Positions 1 to 8,991 of a stretch of 64,000 bases of DNA are shown here, piece after piece. A program made the translations under genes and the position numbers. The notes beneath the pieces are model-generated. The model did not search any database. It was given only the letters and a program-made list of their open reading frames with translations, and was not told where the DNA came from. Within the stretch, counting starts at the first letter, position 1. Every line of letters starts with the position of its first letter. This DNA comes from Flavobacterium phragmitis (lineage in GTDB: Bacteria; Bacteroidota; Bacteroidia; Flavobacteriales; Flavobacteriaceae). The DNA lies in the NCBI RefSeq assembly GCF_900112575.1, contig NZ_FOMH01000010.1, positions 25,994-89,993 of the forward strand, written 5' to 3'.

Positions 1-280
1 ATACAATATTAAACATTATTGCTCCCAACAGCATAATATAACGACTGCTGTATTTATTTAAAAGCTTTCCTGTAAACGGCATTGTCAGCATTAATCCGAT
101 TGGAAAGGCAAATAAAACAGCTCCAAATTGAGCTTCTGATAAATGCAATTGGGCTTGAATATGTGGAATTCTCGATACCCACGAAGAATATCCAAAACCT
201 GAAAGAAAGAAAAAGACTGTATTGGCAATACGATATCCTCTAGGTGTATTTTGAATTTTTTTAAAGAAAGATAAAATCAT
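1..280 (-). CDS. MFS transporter, N-terminal part (cut by window edge)
   Basis: The first 93 codons of a gene that runs off the left edge. The ATG is at 280 on the minus strand. The peptide begins MILSFFKKIQNTPRGYRIAN, followed by a hydrophobic helix, a short loop with SRIPHIQAQL, a second helix and an MPFTGKLLNK loop. This two-helix arrangement with a loop resembling the motif A region is typical of major facilitator transporters, and the wording resembles the YbjJ-like group of inner-membrane exporters. Substrate unknown. It is divergent from the TonB receptor at 532. A TAATTTTG promoter element lies just upstream at 300-307. Family assignment is moderate because only the start is visible. 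Confidence 0.7.
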   Translation of the reverse strand, partial: MILSFFKKIQNTPRGYRIANTVFFFLSGFGYSSWVSRIPHIQAQLHLSEAQFGAVLFAFPIGLMLTMPFTGKLLNKYSSRYIMLLGAIMFNIV

Positions 281-299
281 GAAATTGTGTTTCTGATTG

Positions 300-307
300 C
301 AAAATTA
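300..307 (-). promoter_or_regulatory. Promoter -7 element for the MFS gene
   Basis: TAATTTTG on the minus strand fits the Bacteroidota TAnnTTTG -7 consensus and would place the transcript start about 13 nt before the ATG at 280. No convincing -33 TTTG is seen at the expected distance. Confidence 0.4.
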
Positions 308-446
308 AGGCTTTTTTAGGGGGAAGCATTCTACTTTCTTCTTTTTTCACAAAAACTTGAATCTCTCTTCCAATTAAGACCTGAAGAATATTCTTTCTTT
401 TCTTAAAATAATCTTAGCAAATGCTTAGCAAATCCTTAAAATAATA

Positions 447-477
447 TTTGCCAAAGAAAATATTATCTATACATTTG
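447..477 (+). promoter_or_regulatory. Promoter of the first TonB receptor operon
   Basis: TTTG at 447-450 and TACATTTG at 470-477 are separated by 19 nt. This is an exact match to the Bacteroidota housekeeping promoter (TTTG, 17-23 nt, TAnnTTTG). Transcription should start near 484, about 48 nt before the ATG at 532, so the start falls at the edge of the palindrome at 485-503. Confidence 0.7.
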
Positions 478-484
478 CACTGTT

Positions 485-503
485 TTTATTTATTCTAAAT
501 AAA
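485..503 (+). promoter_or_regulatory. Perfect 8-3-8 palindrome, putative metal-responsive operator
   Basis: TTTATTTA, spacer TTC, then TAAATAAA form a perfect inverted repeat directly after the -7 element of the TonB receptor promoter. Near-copies occur at 4220-4238 and 5224-5242, at the promoters of the other genes of this block. By position and AT-rich dyad form it could bind a Fur-type repressor; that identification is inference. Confidence 0.5.
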
Positions 504-531
504 ATATAATTTATAAACCAATACACAACCA

Positions 532-2850
532 ATGAAATATTTTAATCCGAAAACGTTACGTTTTCTATTGACAATTAGTTTTGTCTTTTCGTTCTTAATC
601 GTATCTGCCCAACAAAATGGAAAAATTAAAGGAACCATCACCACTTCAGACGGCGAATTAGCAGCTGGAGTTAATGTGATTTTAAAAAACTCAAAATACT
701 GGACTGTTTCCGATGAAAATGGAAACTTCGAATTCAACAGAGTAAAACCAAACACTTATACGTTACAAGTTTCTTTAACTGGTTATGAGACTTCAGAAAG
801 CGAAGTAATTGTAGCAGAAAGTGAAACATCAACTATTAATCTACAGCTAAAAGTTTCTGACAAAGAATTAAAAGAAGTTGTCGTAAACAGCAAAAAAAGC
901 ATTTTATCTAAAAAAACAGATTATGTTGCCAGAATGCCTTTAACCAATATTGAAAACCCACAGGTTTATAGTGTAATTCAAAAAGAACTTTTACTGCAAC
1001 AGATTTCTGTAGATATCAAAGGCGCTGTTATGAACGCACCTGGAGTTGTATCAATTAGTTATCCATCTGGTGGAGTTGGAATGATTTTTAGAGGATTTTC
1101 TATTGGGGTGAATGCTCGTAACGGAATGGAAACTGTTTCTGGACGTTCTTCTGTTGATCTTGGTAACGTAGAACGTATTGAAATCCTAAAAGGTCCTTCT
1201 GGAACTTTATTCGGTTCTTCCGTATCTTCTTTTGGAGGTGTTGTGAATCTTGTTACAAAAAAACCTTTTGAAACCCCTGCTGCCGAAGTATCTTATACAA
1301 CCGGAAGCTACAATTTAAACCGATTAACTGTAGATGTTAATACTCCTTTAAATCAGGAAAAAACAGTTCTATTCAGAATCAATATGGGAGTTCACAGAGA
1401 AAAAAGCTTCCTTGATTATGGTTTCAACAATACGCTTCTTTTTGCTCCAAGTTTAACTTACAAAGCATCGGAAAAACTTACTTTTAACTTCGATGCGGAA
1501 CTTTATAATGTAAACAACACCAGACGTACTTATAATACTTATGACGCAAATTCTGGAATAACAAATCCTAGTCAGTTAAGAATTGATTACAAAAAGTCTA
1601 TGTTCCATGATGATAACGATGCCAAATCAACGGCTACTAAATTCTTTGGACAAGCAGAATATCAAATCTCTGAAAACTGGAAATCTACAACTGTATTCTC
1701 TTTTGTTGGTGAAGATGTAGAGCGCAGTTACCAAAGTTATGCTGTATGGAGTTCTCCAACACAAGTAGCCAGAAGAGTTGGACTTTGGGGACCTATCTTT
1801 AATAACTATACCAATATTCAGGAAAACATTAACGGACAGTTTTCAACTGGAAGCATCAAACACAAATTCCTTGCTGGTGTAAACTACAGACTTTATACTT
1901 CAAACTTCTCAGGTGGATCGACATTTACACTTGATAATATCGATATTACAACTCCTTTTGCTCCTATTAGAAGAAAAGCAGTTGATGCTGGTCTTAACCT
2001 CACAACTTCTGCTGTTGCTGACCAAAAAACAATTAGTGCTTATGCCTGCGACGTAGTGAATTTTACAGACAAATTCTCTGCCATGTTAAGTTTACGTCTG
2101 GATAATTTTGAAAGAGCAAAAGTGGGAACTGTCGAAGGTTACAGCCAAACAGCACTTTCTCCAAAATTTGGATTAGTATATGAAATTGTAAAAAGTCAAG
2201 TTTCTGTATTTGCAAATTACATGAACGGTTTCCAGAATATGGCACCTGTAACACAGCCCGATCAAACTTTATTAGTTTTAGATCCAATTTATGCGGTACA
2301 ATATGAAGGTGGTTTAAAAGCCGAAACGTCTAATAAAAAATTAAGCGGTTCTATTAGCTACTACAACATTACTATTGATAATGCTACGAGAGTTGATGCG
2401 GGATATACTATTCAAGATGGAAAACAAGTAAGTAAAGGGGTTGATTTTGAATTAATGGCAACTCCATTTAACGGACTTAGCATTGTAAGTGGATATGCTT
2501 ATAATGACAACCGAATCGTAAGAGCGTCTGATCCTACTATTGAAGGAAAAAAAGCAACAAGTTCTCCTGAAAATGTCGTAAACTTCTGGACTACTTATAC
2601 TTTCCAAAATAAATTGAAAGGACTAGGTATTGGTGCAGGTGCAAACTATATCGACAAAAACTACTTTACAGCAAATAATTTAGTTTACATGCCTTCTTAT
2701 ACTGTGTATAATGCAACCGTGTATTACGAAAAACCAACATGGAGATTAGGTTTAAAATTCAATAATATTACAAACGAAAAATACTGGGATTTCTGGGGTT
2801 CATCAATGGCACCAGCCAATTTGTTAGCTAACCTGACAATCAAATTTTAA
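532..2850 (+). CDS. TonB-dependent receptor with carboxypeptidase-regulatory-like N-terminal domain
   Basis: Outer-membrane, TonB-driven uptake channel of 772 residues. A signal peptide (about 1-26, ending VSAQQ) is followed by a CarboxypepD_reg-like beta-sandwich (about 30-110: GKIKGTITTSDGELAAGVNV, later DENGNFEFNRVKPNTYTL). Next come a short linker with KELKEVVVNSKKSIL where a TonB box would lie, a plug domain (about 135-240, with RIEILKGPSGTLFGSSVSSF and GGVVNLVTKKP), and a beta-barrel ending in the aromatic LANLTIKF signature of outer-membrane insertion. Plug wording and neighbours (PepSY protein, DUF4198 protein, second siderophore receptor) point to iron-siderophore or another metal chelate. 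Probably transcribed with the PepSY gene 77 bp downstream, although a hairpin lies between them. Substrate cannot be read from sequence. Confidence 0.9.
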   Translation: MKYFNPKTLRFLLTISFVFSFLIVSAQQNGKIKGTITTSDGELAAGVNVILKNSKYWTVSDENGNFEFNRVKPNTYTLQVSLTGYETSESEVIVAESETSTINLQLKVSDKELKEVVVNSKKSILSKKTDYVARMPLTNIENPQVYSVIQKELLLQQISVDIKGAVMNAPGVVSISYPSGGVGMIFRGFSIGVNARNGMETVSGRSSVDLGNVERIEILKGPSGTLFGSSVSSFGGVVNLVTKKPFETPAAEVSYTTGSYNLNRLTVDVNTPLNQEKTVLFRINMGVHREKSFLDYGFNNTLLFAPSLTYKASEKLTFNFDAELYNVNNTRRTYNTYDANSGITNPSQLRIDYKKSMFHDDNDAKSTATKFFGQAEYQISENWKSTTVFSFVGEDVERSYQSYAVWSSPTQVARRVGLWGPIFNNYTNIQENINGQFSTGSIKHKFLAGVNYRLYTSNFSGGSTFTLDNIDITTPFAPIRRKAVDAGLNLTTSAVADQKTISAYACDVVNFTDKFSAMLSLRLDNFERAKVGTVEGYSQTALSPKFGLVYEIVKSQVSVFANYMNGFQNMAPVTQPDQTLLVLDPIYAVQYEGGLKAETSNKKLSGSISYYNITIDNATRVDAGYTIQDGKQVSKGVDFELMATPFNGLSIVSGYAYNDNRIVRASDPTIEGKKATSSPENVVNFWTTYTFQNKLKGLGIGAGANYIDKNYFTANNLVYMPSYTVYNATVYYEKPTWRLGLKFNNITNEKYWDFWGSSMAPANLLANLTIKF

Positions 2851-2872
2851 GACCTAAAAACAATTAAACTGA

Positions 2873-2902
2873 CGCCTCAATTTATAAAATTGAGGCGCTT
2901 TT
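2873..2902 (+). terminator. Terminator or attenuator between TonB receptor and PepSY gene
   Basis: An 11-bp perfect stem (CGCCTCAATTT at 2873-2883 with AAATTGAGGCG at 2887-2897) around a 3-nt loop, followed by CTTTT. Its strength suggests real termination or partial read-through to the PepSY gene at 2928. Confidence 0.7.
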
Positions 2903-2927
2903 AATTATAACAATCAGAATTACTTTT

Positions 2928-4082
2928 ATGACTTTTAAAAAACTCATTCTTAAAATTCACTTATGGCTGGGATTAGCGTCCGGCATAATTGTAGTTATAT
3001 TGGGTATTACGGGATGTTTGTATTCTTTTGAGGAGGAATTACGTCCTATTGTTCATGATTACTATTACGTCGATCAGGTAAAAGAAAAAAAACTGCCTCT
3101 GAGCCAGATTATAGAAATTGCAAAAAAAGCCAATAAAAATCCGAAAGAATCTATTTCAGGATGTCGAATACTGAATGAAGATAATCGAACTGTAATTGTA
3201 TGGTTTTATGAAGAATTAAATCCAGATGCCTTTTGGTATTGGAACCAATATCAAAGCACTTATCTCTATGTAAATCCTTACAGCGGAGTGGTTAAAAAAC
3301 AGGAAAATGTTAATTTTGAGTTTTTTGTTTTTGTCCGAATGCTGCATCAGACATTATGCCTTAACAGCAAAATTGGAGATCCTATTACAGGAACGGCTAC
3401 CATTATCTTTATCATTTCCTTAATTACTGGGCTTATTCTTTGGTGGCCCAAAAACAAACAGGCTGCTAAACAGCGTTTTTGGTTTCAATGGAAAGACAGC
3501 ACGAAGTGGAAACGCAAAAACTACGATTTACATAATATTCTTGGGTTTTATTCCATGTTTTTTGCCTTGCTAATTGCACTTACAGGATTGGTTTGGGCAT
3601 TTCAATCTTATGATAAAGGCGTTCAATGGTTATTTAATGGAGGAAAAACATTCAAAAGAGAAAAAGTAGTTTCAGATACTACTCAATACATCAAAAACAG
3701 ACCGCTTGACAAAATTTACGCATCTGTTAAACAATCACATCCTGACGCCAAAAGTTATTATATGTTTCTTCCAAAAGAAACTGATTCACTTGCAACTTAC
3801 AATACCTTTATCAGATACAAAAGCCGATTTGATGATACCGCTACAGATTATGATCAATATACTGCAAAACCTCTTAGAACAATAAAATATAAAGACAAAA
3901 GCAACGGAGAGAAATTCAGATTCCTAAATTACGATCTGCATGTTGGCAGCATATTAGGTTTTCCTGGTAAAGTACTTGCCTTTTTCGCCAGTTTGATTTG
4001 CGCTAGTTTACCCATTACAGGCTTTCTAATTTGGTGGGGAAGAAATAACAAGAAGAAAACATTGGCAACTAATAATAAATAG
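2928..4082 (+). CDS. PepSY-associated transmembrane protein
   Basis: A 384-residue inner-membrane protein of the PepSY_TM family, often found beside siderophore receptors and proposed to act in reductive iron release or electron transfer. The family gives that role; it is not shown here. An N-terminal helix (about 13-33, GLASGIIVVILGITGCLYSF) is followed by a periplasmic PepSY-like region. More helices lie at about 150-172 (ending LILWWPK), 203-227 (YSMFFALLIALTGLVWAF) and 348-372. Histidines lie next to the helices (IHLWLG near 11, MLHQTLC near 139, DLHNILG near 202, DLHVGSILG near 338), the usual pattern for possible haem or metal ligands. It follows the TonB receptor, supporting a shared metal-uptake role. 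Confidence 0.85.
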   Translation: MTFKKLILKIHLWLGLASGIIVVILGITGCLYSFEEELRPIVHDYYYVDQVKEKKLPLSQIIEIAKKANKNPKESISGCRILNEDNRTVIVWFYEELNPDAFWYWNQYQSTYLYVNPYSGVVKKQENVNFEFFVFVRMLHQTLCLNSKIGDPITGTATIIFIISLITGLILWWPKNKQAAKQRFWFQWKDSTKWKRKNYDLHNILGFYSMFFALLIALTGLVWAFQSYDKGVQWLFNGGKTFKREKVVSDTTQYIKNRPLDKIYASVKQSHPDAKSYYMFLPKETDSLATYNTFIRYKSRFDDTATDYDQYTAKPLRTIKYKDKSNGEKFRFLNYDLHVGSILGFPGKVLAFFASLICASLPITGFLIWWGRNNKKKTLATNNK

Positions 4083-4165
4083 CAATTATTAACCAAGAAA
4101 CTATCATTTTAAATCTATATTATCATAAGATAAACTGTAGCTTTATTTTTTATTTCCTACAAAAG

Positions 4166-4206
4166 CCTCGAAATTCATAAGTACTAAGCGATTTCGAGGT
4201 TTTTTC
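4166..4206 (+). terminator. Terminator after the PepSY gene
   Basis: Stem CCTCGAAAT (4166-4174) with ATTTCGAGG (4191-4199), a 16-nt loop, then a run of T. It separates the first uptake transcript from the DUF4198 gene. Confidence 0.75.
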
Positions 4207-4219
4207 TTGTCTTTTTATT

Positions 4220-4238
4220 TTTAATTATTCTAAATAAG
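4220..4238 (+). promoter_or_regulatory. Second copy of the metal-uptake palindrome
   Basis: TTTAATTA-TTC-TAAATAAG matches the palindrome at 485-503 with the spacer conserved and two changes in the arms. It sits immediately before the TATGTTTG element (4242-4249) of the DUF4198 gene, so binding would block RNA polymerase. Confidence 0.45.
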
Positions 4239-4241
4239 ACT

Positions 4242-4249
4242 TATGTTTG
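4242..4249 (+). promoter_or_regulatory. -7 element of the DUF4198 gene
   Basis: TATGTTTG fits TAnnTTTG; transcription would begin near 4256, about 30 nt before the ATG at 4287. The -33 region is only T-rich. Confidence 0.5.
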
Positions 4250-4286
4250 TAAAAAATATCATTCTACTAATTTTAAACTTGATCGT

Positions 4287-5012
4287 ATGAAATCAAATAC
4301 ACTAAAAACATTAACTTTTTTATTTTTAATGCTTTTTGCTGCACCTCAAATCTTTGCTCACGCACTTTGGATCGAAACTAAAGCGACTGGAACAAAAGGA
4401 AAAGCTCAGGAAATTTCTATTTACTTTGGAGAATTCTCTGATAACGACATTACAAAAGCCGATAAATGGTTTTCAGATTTAAAAGATTTCACTTTAGTAG
4501 TTATTTCTCCTTCAAAAAAAGAAACTAAACTTACTTCTAAAGCTTTAGACAATAAATATCAAGCTTTCTTTACTCCAACAGAAGATGGAGTTTACACTAT
4601 TGTAATGCAGCATACTGTAAAAGATGTTTATGGCACAATGAAATTAGATTATAACTCAAGTGCCACTGTAGTGGTTGGAAACAAAGCTTCTGGAAACAAT
4701 ATTACCGCTAATACAAACAAAATTGCGGTTTTCTCAGAAAATGCCGATATAGCTAAAAAAGACACAAAAGTTACCGGAGTAGCTTCTTACGAAGGTGCTA
4801 TTGCCAAAGAAGCAAAAATTAAAGTAATCGCTCCAAACGGATGGGAAAAAGAATTATGGACAAACGATAAAGGAGAATTCTCTTTTACACCAATCTGGTC
4901 TGGAAACTACATGGTAGAATATGCTCACACTGATAAAACTTCTGGAGAACATAATGGTAAAAAGTACGATGAAATCTGGAAAATGGCTACTTACCAAATC
5001 GTTGTAAAATAA
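4287..5012 (+). CDS. DUF4198 periplasmic protein (possible metal-binding)
   Basis: A 241-residue exported protein. The signal peptide covers about 1-24 (LFAAPQIFA) and the mature chain would begin at H25 with HALWIET, the family's usual AH-x-[FL]W start. Two beta-rich domains follow: about 25-130, and about 150-240 with a carboxypeptidase-regulatory-like pattern (VTGVASYEGAIAKEAKIKV, then NDKGEFSFTPIWSGNYMVEY). DUF4198 proteins are associated with nickel, cobalt or iron uptake and commonly sit next to TonB receptors. The same palindrome at its promoter and at both receptors supports co-regulation. A mature N-terminal histidine could take part in metal binding, as in CopC-like proteins; that is inference. 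Its own terminator follows. Confidence 0.8.
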   Translation: MKSNTLKTLTFLFLMLFAAPQIFAHALWIETKATGTKGKAQEISIYFGEFSDNDITKADKWFSDLKDFTLVVISPSKKETKLTSKALDNKYQAFFTPTEDGVYTIVMQHTVKDVYGTMKLDYNSSATVVVGNKASGNNITANTNKIAVFSENADIAKKDTKVTGVASYEGAIAKEAKIKVIAPNGWEKELWTNDKGEFSFTPIWSGNYMVEYAHTDKTSGEHNGKKYDEIWKMATYQIVVK

Positions 5013-5049
5013 TTCCATTAAAATATATTCTTAGATTTAATTTCAATTG

Positions 5050-5083
5050 AAAAAACCTTGCCGTGAAGCAAGGTTTTTTTTTT
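5050..5083 (+). terminator. Terminator after the DUF4198 gene
   Basis: Stem ACCTTGC (5055-5061) with GCAAGGT (5068-5074), flanked by A-run and T-run, the classic intrinsic terminator form. Confidence 0.85.
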
Positions 5084-5203
5084 GAAAATTAATACAAAAT
5101 TAAAATATCATTAGAAAATACTTAAGCAAATTTTAAGAAAAAACTAAGCAAGATTTAAGTAAGAAAAGCATCTCATAATTTCCTGTTAAAGATGATGTGT
5201 ATT

Positions 5204-5211
5204 TATATTTG
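5204..5211 (+). promoter_or_regulatory. -7 element of the second TonB receptor
   Basis: TATATTTG fits TAnnTTTG exactly; the transcript would start near 5218, just ahead of the palindrome at 5224-5242 and about 29 nt before the ATG. The -33 element is not clear. Confidence 0.55.
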
Positions 5212-5223
5212 CACTCAATAATT

Positions 5224-5242
5224 TTTATTGAATCTAAATAAA
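5224..5242 (+). promoter_or_regulatory. Third copy of the metal-uptake palindrome
   Basis: TTTATTGA-ATC-TAAATAAA: the right arm is identical to the copy at 485-503 and the left arm differs by one base. It lies at the expected transcript start of the siderophore receptor and ends 4 nt before its ATG. Confidence 0.5.
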
Positions 5243-5246
5243 TACC

Positions 5247-7553
5247 ATGAAATATAATTTACTATTAGCACTAGGATTATTGAGCTTTGCCTCTTACGGT
5301 CAGGATTATTCAGGTAGGGAAACTACATCATCAGTCACTGATACTGTAAAAAATAAAAAAGGAGAAACTCTTAATGAAGTCTTAATCACAGCAAATAAAC
5401 CTAAAAAACCCATTGAAGCAGCCCGTTCAGGAATTAAAGTAATGGACTTGCCACAAAGTGTTCAAATTGTTGGCAGCGAAATTATAGAACAACAACAAGC
5501 CATCAGATTAAGTGAAGTCGTAAAAAACCTTAATGGTGTTTATGTTGGATCTGCTCGTGGTGGCGCTCAGGAATCTTTCTTTTCAAGAGGTTATGATATG
5601 AGTGCTAATAATATGTTCAAAAACGGGTTTCGTTACAATGCGGGTTCCATTCCTGAGGTTTCTTCCTTAGAAAAAGTGGAATTCTTAAAAGGTGGTTCTG
5701 CTTTATTGTATGGAAATGTTGCTCCAGGCGGCATCATGAATTTAGTTACCAAAACACCAAAGTTTACACAAGGTGGCGAAGTTTCCATGCAATTAGGAAG
5801 CTATTCTTATTACAAACCTTCTATTGACTTTTATGGTCCTTTAAACAAATCTATTGCATACCGTTTTACAGGATCTTATGAAAACTCTGAAAGCTTTAGG
5901 GATTATGTAAAAAATGAACGTATTTATGTTAATCCATCCTTTTTATTTCATTTATCAGATAAAACCCAAATTACTTTACAAGGAGATTATCTAAGTGCCG
6001 ACTGGACTCCGGATTTTGGTACAGGAATTTATGGAAAGACTATTTTAGACCTGCCTCGTAATGAATTTTTCGGCGCACTTTGGTCAACTGCAAATACCAA
6101 ATCTTCCAGTGCATCTATGTTGTTTAATCATGAGTTTAATAAAAACTGGAAATTAAATTTTAATTCTTCTTATCAATATTATAGAAGAACACAAACTTCT
6201 ACTGCACAATTAAGTACAATTGACGCTAATGGAAACTGGAAACGCGGTTTAACAAAATCTGATGGTGCCGAAAATATTTTTGGAGATCAGTTAAGTTTAC
6301 AAGGAACTTTTAATACCGGTTCTATCAAACACCAGATATTTACTGGAGTTGATTATGAAAATTCTATTGCTCCTACTTATACTTTCGGCTTCTACGCTCC
6401 TGGAAAACCTGCAGACCTTTTGACAACGGAAGCAACCGCTATAAACTTATATACTTACGATTATAGTACTCAAAGTACCGTTATTCCTTATCCAACAAGA
6501 ACTACTCAATTAACAAGTACAGAAACGCAACGTTTTGGAGCTTATTTTCAAGATTTAGTTTCAATAAATAAATACATAAAAGTTCTGGCTGGATTACGTT
6601 GGTCATGGCAAGAAAGCGAAGCTACCACTACAAAGGAAGTTATAGAGAAAAAGAATAATGTAAATGTCATTACAACTACTTACGAAAATGCAATACCTGT
6701 TACAGGAGCAAAAGCAATAAATAAAGCTTTTTCACCAAAAGCTGGATTGGTTGTACAGCCAACTAAAGATTTATCATTGTTTGCAAGTTATTCTAACTCT
6801 TTTACTCCAAACACCGGCACAACTGTAGATTCAAAACCTTTAGATCCATCTATTATAGATCAATATGAAGCGGGTGTGAAAAAAGATTTCTGGAGAGGTC
6901 TTTTGAGTACGAACGTTACCGTTTATCAAATTACAAATAACAATTTAGCACAAACTGCCCCTTATTTAGCAGATGGTGTGACACAAAATGCGAACACTTC
7001 TATCAAAGAATTAGTAGGAGCCACAAAAGGAAAAGGTGTTGAGATTGATATTACAGCTAATCCGGTTGAAGGATTAAACATTATGGCAGGTTACAGCTTT
7101 AATGAAACTAAAGTTTCCAAATCATCTGGAACAAATGGAAGTCTTGTTGTGGGAGATGTCTTAGCAAGAACACCAAGAAATACTGCCAATTTGAGCTTTT
7201 TCTATAAATTACCTAGCGGTTTATTTAAAGGATTATCTTTTGGAGCCATTGGCAACTACATTGGTAATCGTACTGGAGGATGGAATGATGATTATTTGTG
7301 GACTGCTGTTACGCCAACTCCAACTAATCCAAAACCAGACCCTGCTTACACTATAACTATCAGAGATCGTGATATTCCATTAGAAGGATACGTTACTGTA
7401 GATGCTTCTCTTGGTTATGAATGGAGAAAGTTCTCGATCTTATGTCGTTTATCCAACATCACAAACGAATTAAATTATACAGTTCATGAAAATTACAGTG
7501 TGAACCCAATAGCGCCTCGTCAGGTTATGACAAGTTTGCGTTATAAGTTCTAA
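5247..7553 (+). CDS. TonB-dependent siderophore receptor
   Basis: A 768-residue outer-membrane receptor of the siderophore type. A short signal peptide (MKYNLLLALGLLSFASYGQ) leads into a linker containing TLNEVLITANK, a plausible TonB box region. The plug (about 60-175) has the hallmarks of the FhuA/FhuE-like group: DLPQSVQIVGSEIIEQQQ, SRGYDMSANNMFKNG, EKVEFLKGGSALLYGNVAPG and GIMNLVTKTP. The barrel ends VMTSLRYKF. Unlike the receptor at 532 it lacks the N-terminal carboxypeptidase-like domain. It has its own promoter and operator-like palindrome and a strong terminator, so it is monocistronic. The ferric siderophore it imports cannot be told from sequence. Confidence 0.92.
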   Translation: MKYNLLLALGLLSFASYGQDYSGRETTSSVTDTVKNKKGETLNEVLITANKPKKPIEAARSGIKVMDLPQSVQIVGSEIIEQQQAIRLSEVVKNLNGVYVGSARGGAQESFFSRGYDMSANNMFKNGFRYNAGSIPEVSSLEKVEFLKGGSALLYGNVAPGGIMNLVTKTPKFTQGGEVSMQLGSYSYYKPSIDFYGPLNKSIAYRFTGSYENSESFRDYVKNERIYVNPSFLFHLSDKTQITLQGDYLSADWTPDFGTGIYGKTILDLPRNEFFGALWSTANTKSSSASMLFNHEFNKNWKLNFNSSYQYYRRTQTSTAQLSTIDANGNWKRGLTKSDGAENIFGDQLSLQGTFNTGSIKHQIFTGVDYENSIAPTYTFGFYAPGKPADLLTTEATAINLYTYDYSTQSTVIPYPTRTTQLTSTETQRFGAYFQDLVSINKYIKVLAGLRWSWQESEATTTKEVIEKKNNVNVITTTYENAIPVTGAKAINKAFSPKAGLVVQPTKDLSLFASYSNSFTPNTGTTVDSKPLDPSIIDQYEAGVKKDFWRGLLSTNVTVYQITNNNLAQTAPYLADGVTQNANTSIKELVGATKGKGVEIDITANPVEGLNIMAGYSFNETKVSKSSGTNGSLVVGDVLARTPRNTANLSFFYKLPSGLFKGLSFGAIGNYIGNRTGGWNDDYLWTAVTPTPTNPKPDPAYTITIRDRDIPLEGYVTVDASLGYEWRKFSILCRLSNITNELNYTVHENYSVNPIAPRQVMTSLRYKF

Positions 7554-7577
7554 AATATTGAATTAGATTTTTGATTG

Positions 7578-7623
7578 ATCCCAAGATTTTCTAAAAACAG
7601 GAAAATCTTGGGATTTCTTTTTT
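7578..7623 (+). terminator. Terminator after the siderophore receptor
   Basis: A 14-bp perfect stem (ATCCCAAGATTTTC, 7578-7591, with its complement at 7601-7614), a 9-nt loop and TTCTTTTTT. Confidence 0.9.
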
Positions 7624-7679
7624 AAACAAAATAATACTTCAATTAATACTACTTTTACTGAAATTAATATTCAGTTCAT

Positions 7680-8990
7680 ATGTCAGATTCCACACAAAAC
7701 CAATTAAAGAAAACATTAGGCCTAAGTTTTAATATTGCCGTATTAATTGGCGGAACCATTGGAGTTGGAATTCTAAGAACACCAGGAACTATTGCAGAAA
7801 TGCTAAATAATTACTGGCTTATACTTGCATCATGGCTTTTTGGAGGTTTATATGTTTTATTGGGAGCCAATTCATATTCAGAATTAGCGACAATGCTGCC
7901 AAAAGCAGGCGGATCATATAATTATATAAAAAGAGCTTTGGGCGATTATGCTGGTTTTCTTTCGGGTTGGTACGATTATATTGTCAATGCTATTCCGCCA
8001 GCTTTTTATTGTATTGTAATTAGTGAATATACTATTATTTTATTTCCAGAATTGGCTAATTATTCTACAGTAATGTCAATTTCATTGCTCGTTGCCTTTG
8101 TCTTATTGCACTTAAGCGGCGTAAAAAACGGAAGTGTGATTCAGCAGATTACTAGTCTATTAAAAGTCATTTGTTTTGTTGCTTTAGTTATTGCCTGTTT
8201 TATGTATACTGGAGTTGAAGTTCCAAAAATCGAAACGAATAATTCTATTTTTCAAATCGGGCTTTTATTTGGCTTTTTTAAATCATTGCAACTCATCATT
8301 GGAACTTATAACGGTTGGAATGCTGTTTGCTTTTTTGCTGAAGAAAATGATAATCCAAGCAAAAACATTCCGAAATCTTTATACAGTGGCGTTTTACTTG
8401 TTGTAGCGATTTATATTTTGGTAAATGCAGCCTTTTTTCATGTTTTACCAATTGAAACTTTAGCCAAATCAAATTTGGCTGCAGCCGATGTTGCCAAAAT
8501 TATTTTTGGAGACAGCGGAGCAAAAATTGTAACAGTAATTTCGATTTTTTCTTTAATCAGTATTTTGAATGCTTTTATGATGATTCCGCCAAGAATTCTT
8601 TACGGATTAAGCCGTGATGGATTTTTTATAAAACAGGGAACACAAGTCAACAACGGCGGCACTCCAATTGTAGCGCTTTTGGTTTCATCCTTTTTCAGTT
8701 TATTTTTAATCTGTATAGGTTCTTTTGAAGTATTGTTTTCTTTCGCCGCTTTTATCTCCATAATCGTTTGGGGACTGGCCTATTATTCGCTTTTAAAACT
8801 GAGAACTACTGAACCACATTTACCAAGACCTTATCGTTCTTTTTGGTATCCTTGGTCAACTATAATAGCAATTATCTTTTCTATCGCAATACTGGCAGGA
8901 TTCATTTACAGCGATCCAAAAAGCTTTGCAATCATTGTTGCAATTACGATTGTTTCTTATCCTTTGTTTTGGGTTTTGAAGAAGAAATAA
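7680..8990 (+). CDS. APC-family amino acid permease
   Basis: A 436-residue inner-membrane transporter with about 12 hydrophobic helices. The glycine-rich unwound segment of helix 1, GGTIGVGI (24-31), is the substrate- and ion-binding motif of the APC superfamily. Further family signatures are PKAGGSYNYIKRALG (near 78) and the YNGWNAVCFFAEENDNPSKNIPKS stretch around helix 6, which has the shape seen in LAT/YfnA-like exchangers. It takes up or exchanges amino acids; the specific substrate cannot be inferred. It is a single gene, preceded by the receptor terminator and followed by a repeat that can act as a terminator. A near-consensus TACTTTTA lies at 7650-7657. Confidence 0.88.
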   Translation: MSDSTQNQLKKTLGLSFNIAVLIGGTIGVGILRTPGTIAEMLNNYWLILASWLFGGLYVLLGANSYSELATMLPKAGGSYNYIKRALGDYAGFLSGWYDYIVNAIPPAFYCIVISEYTIILFPELANYSTVMSISLLVAFVLLHLSGVKNGSVIQQITSLLKVICFVALVIACFMYTGVEVPKIETNNSIFQIGLLFGFFKSLQLIIGTYNGWNAVCFFAEENDNPSKNIPKSLYSGVLLVVAIYILVNAAFFHVLPIETLAKSNLAAADVAKIIFGDSGAKIVTVISIFSLISILNAFMMIPPRILYGLSRDGFFIKQGTQVNNGGTPIVALLVSSFFSLFLICIGSFEVLFSFAAFISIIVWGLAYYSLLKLRTTEPHLPRPYRSFWYPWSTIIAIIFSIAILAGFIYSDPKSFAIIVAITIVSYPLFWVLKKK

Positions 8991-8991
8991 T

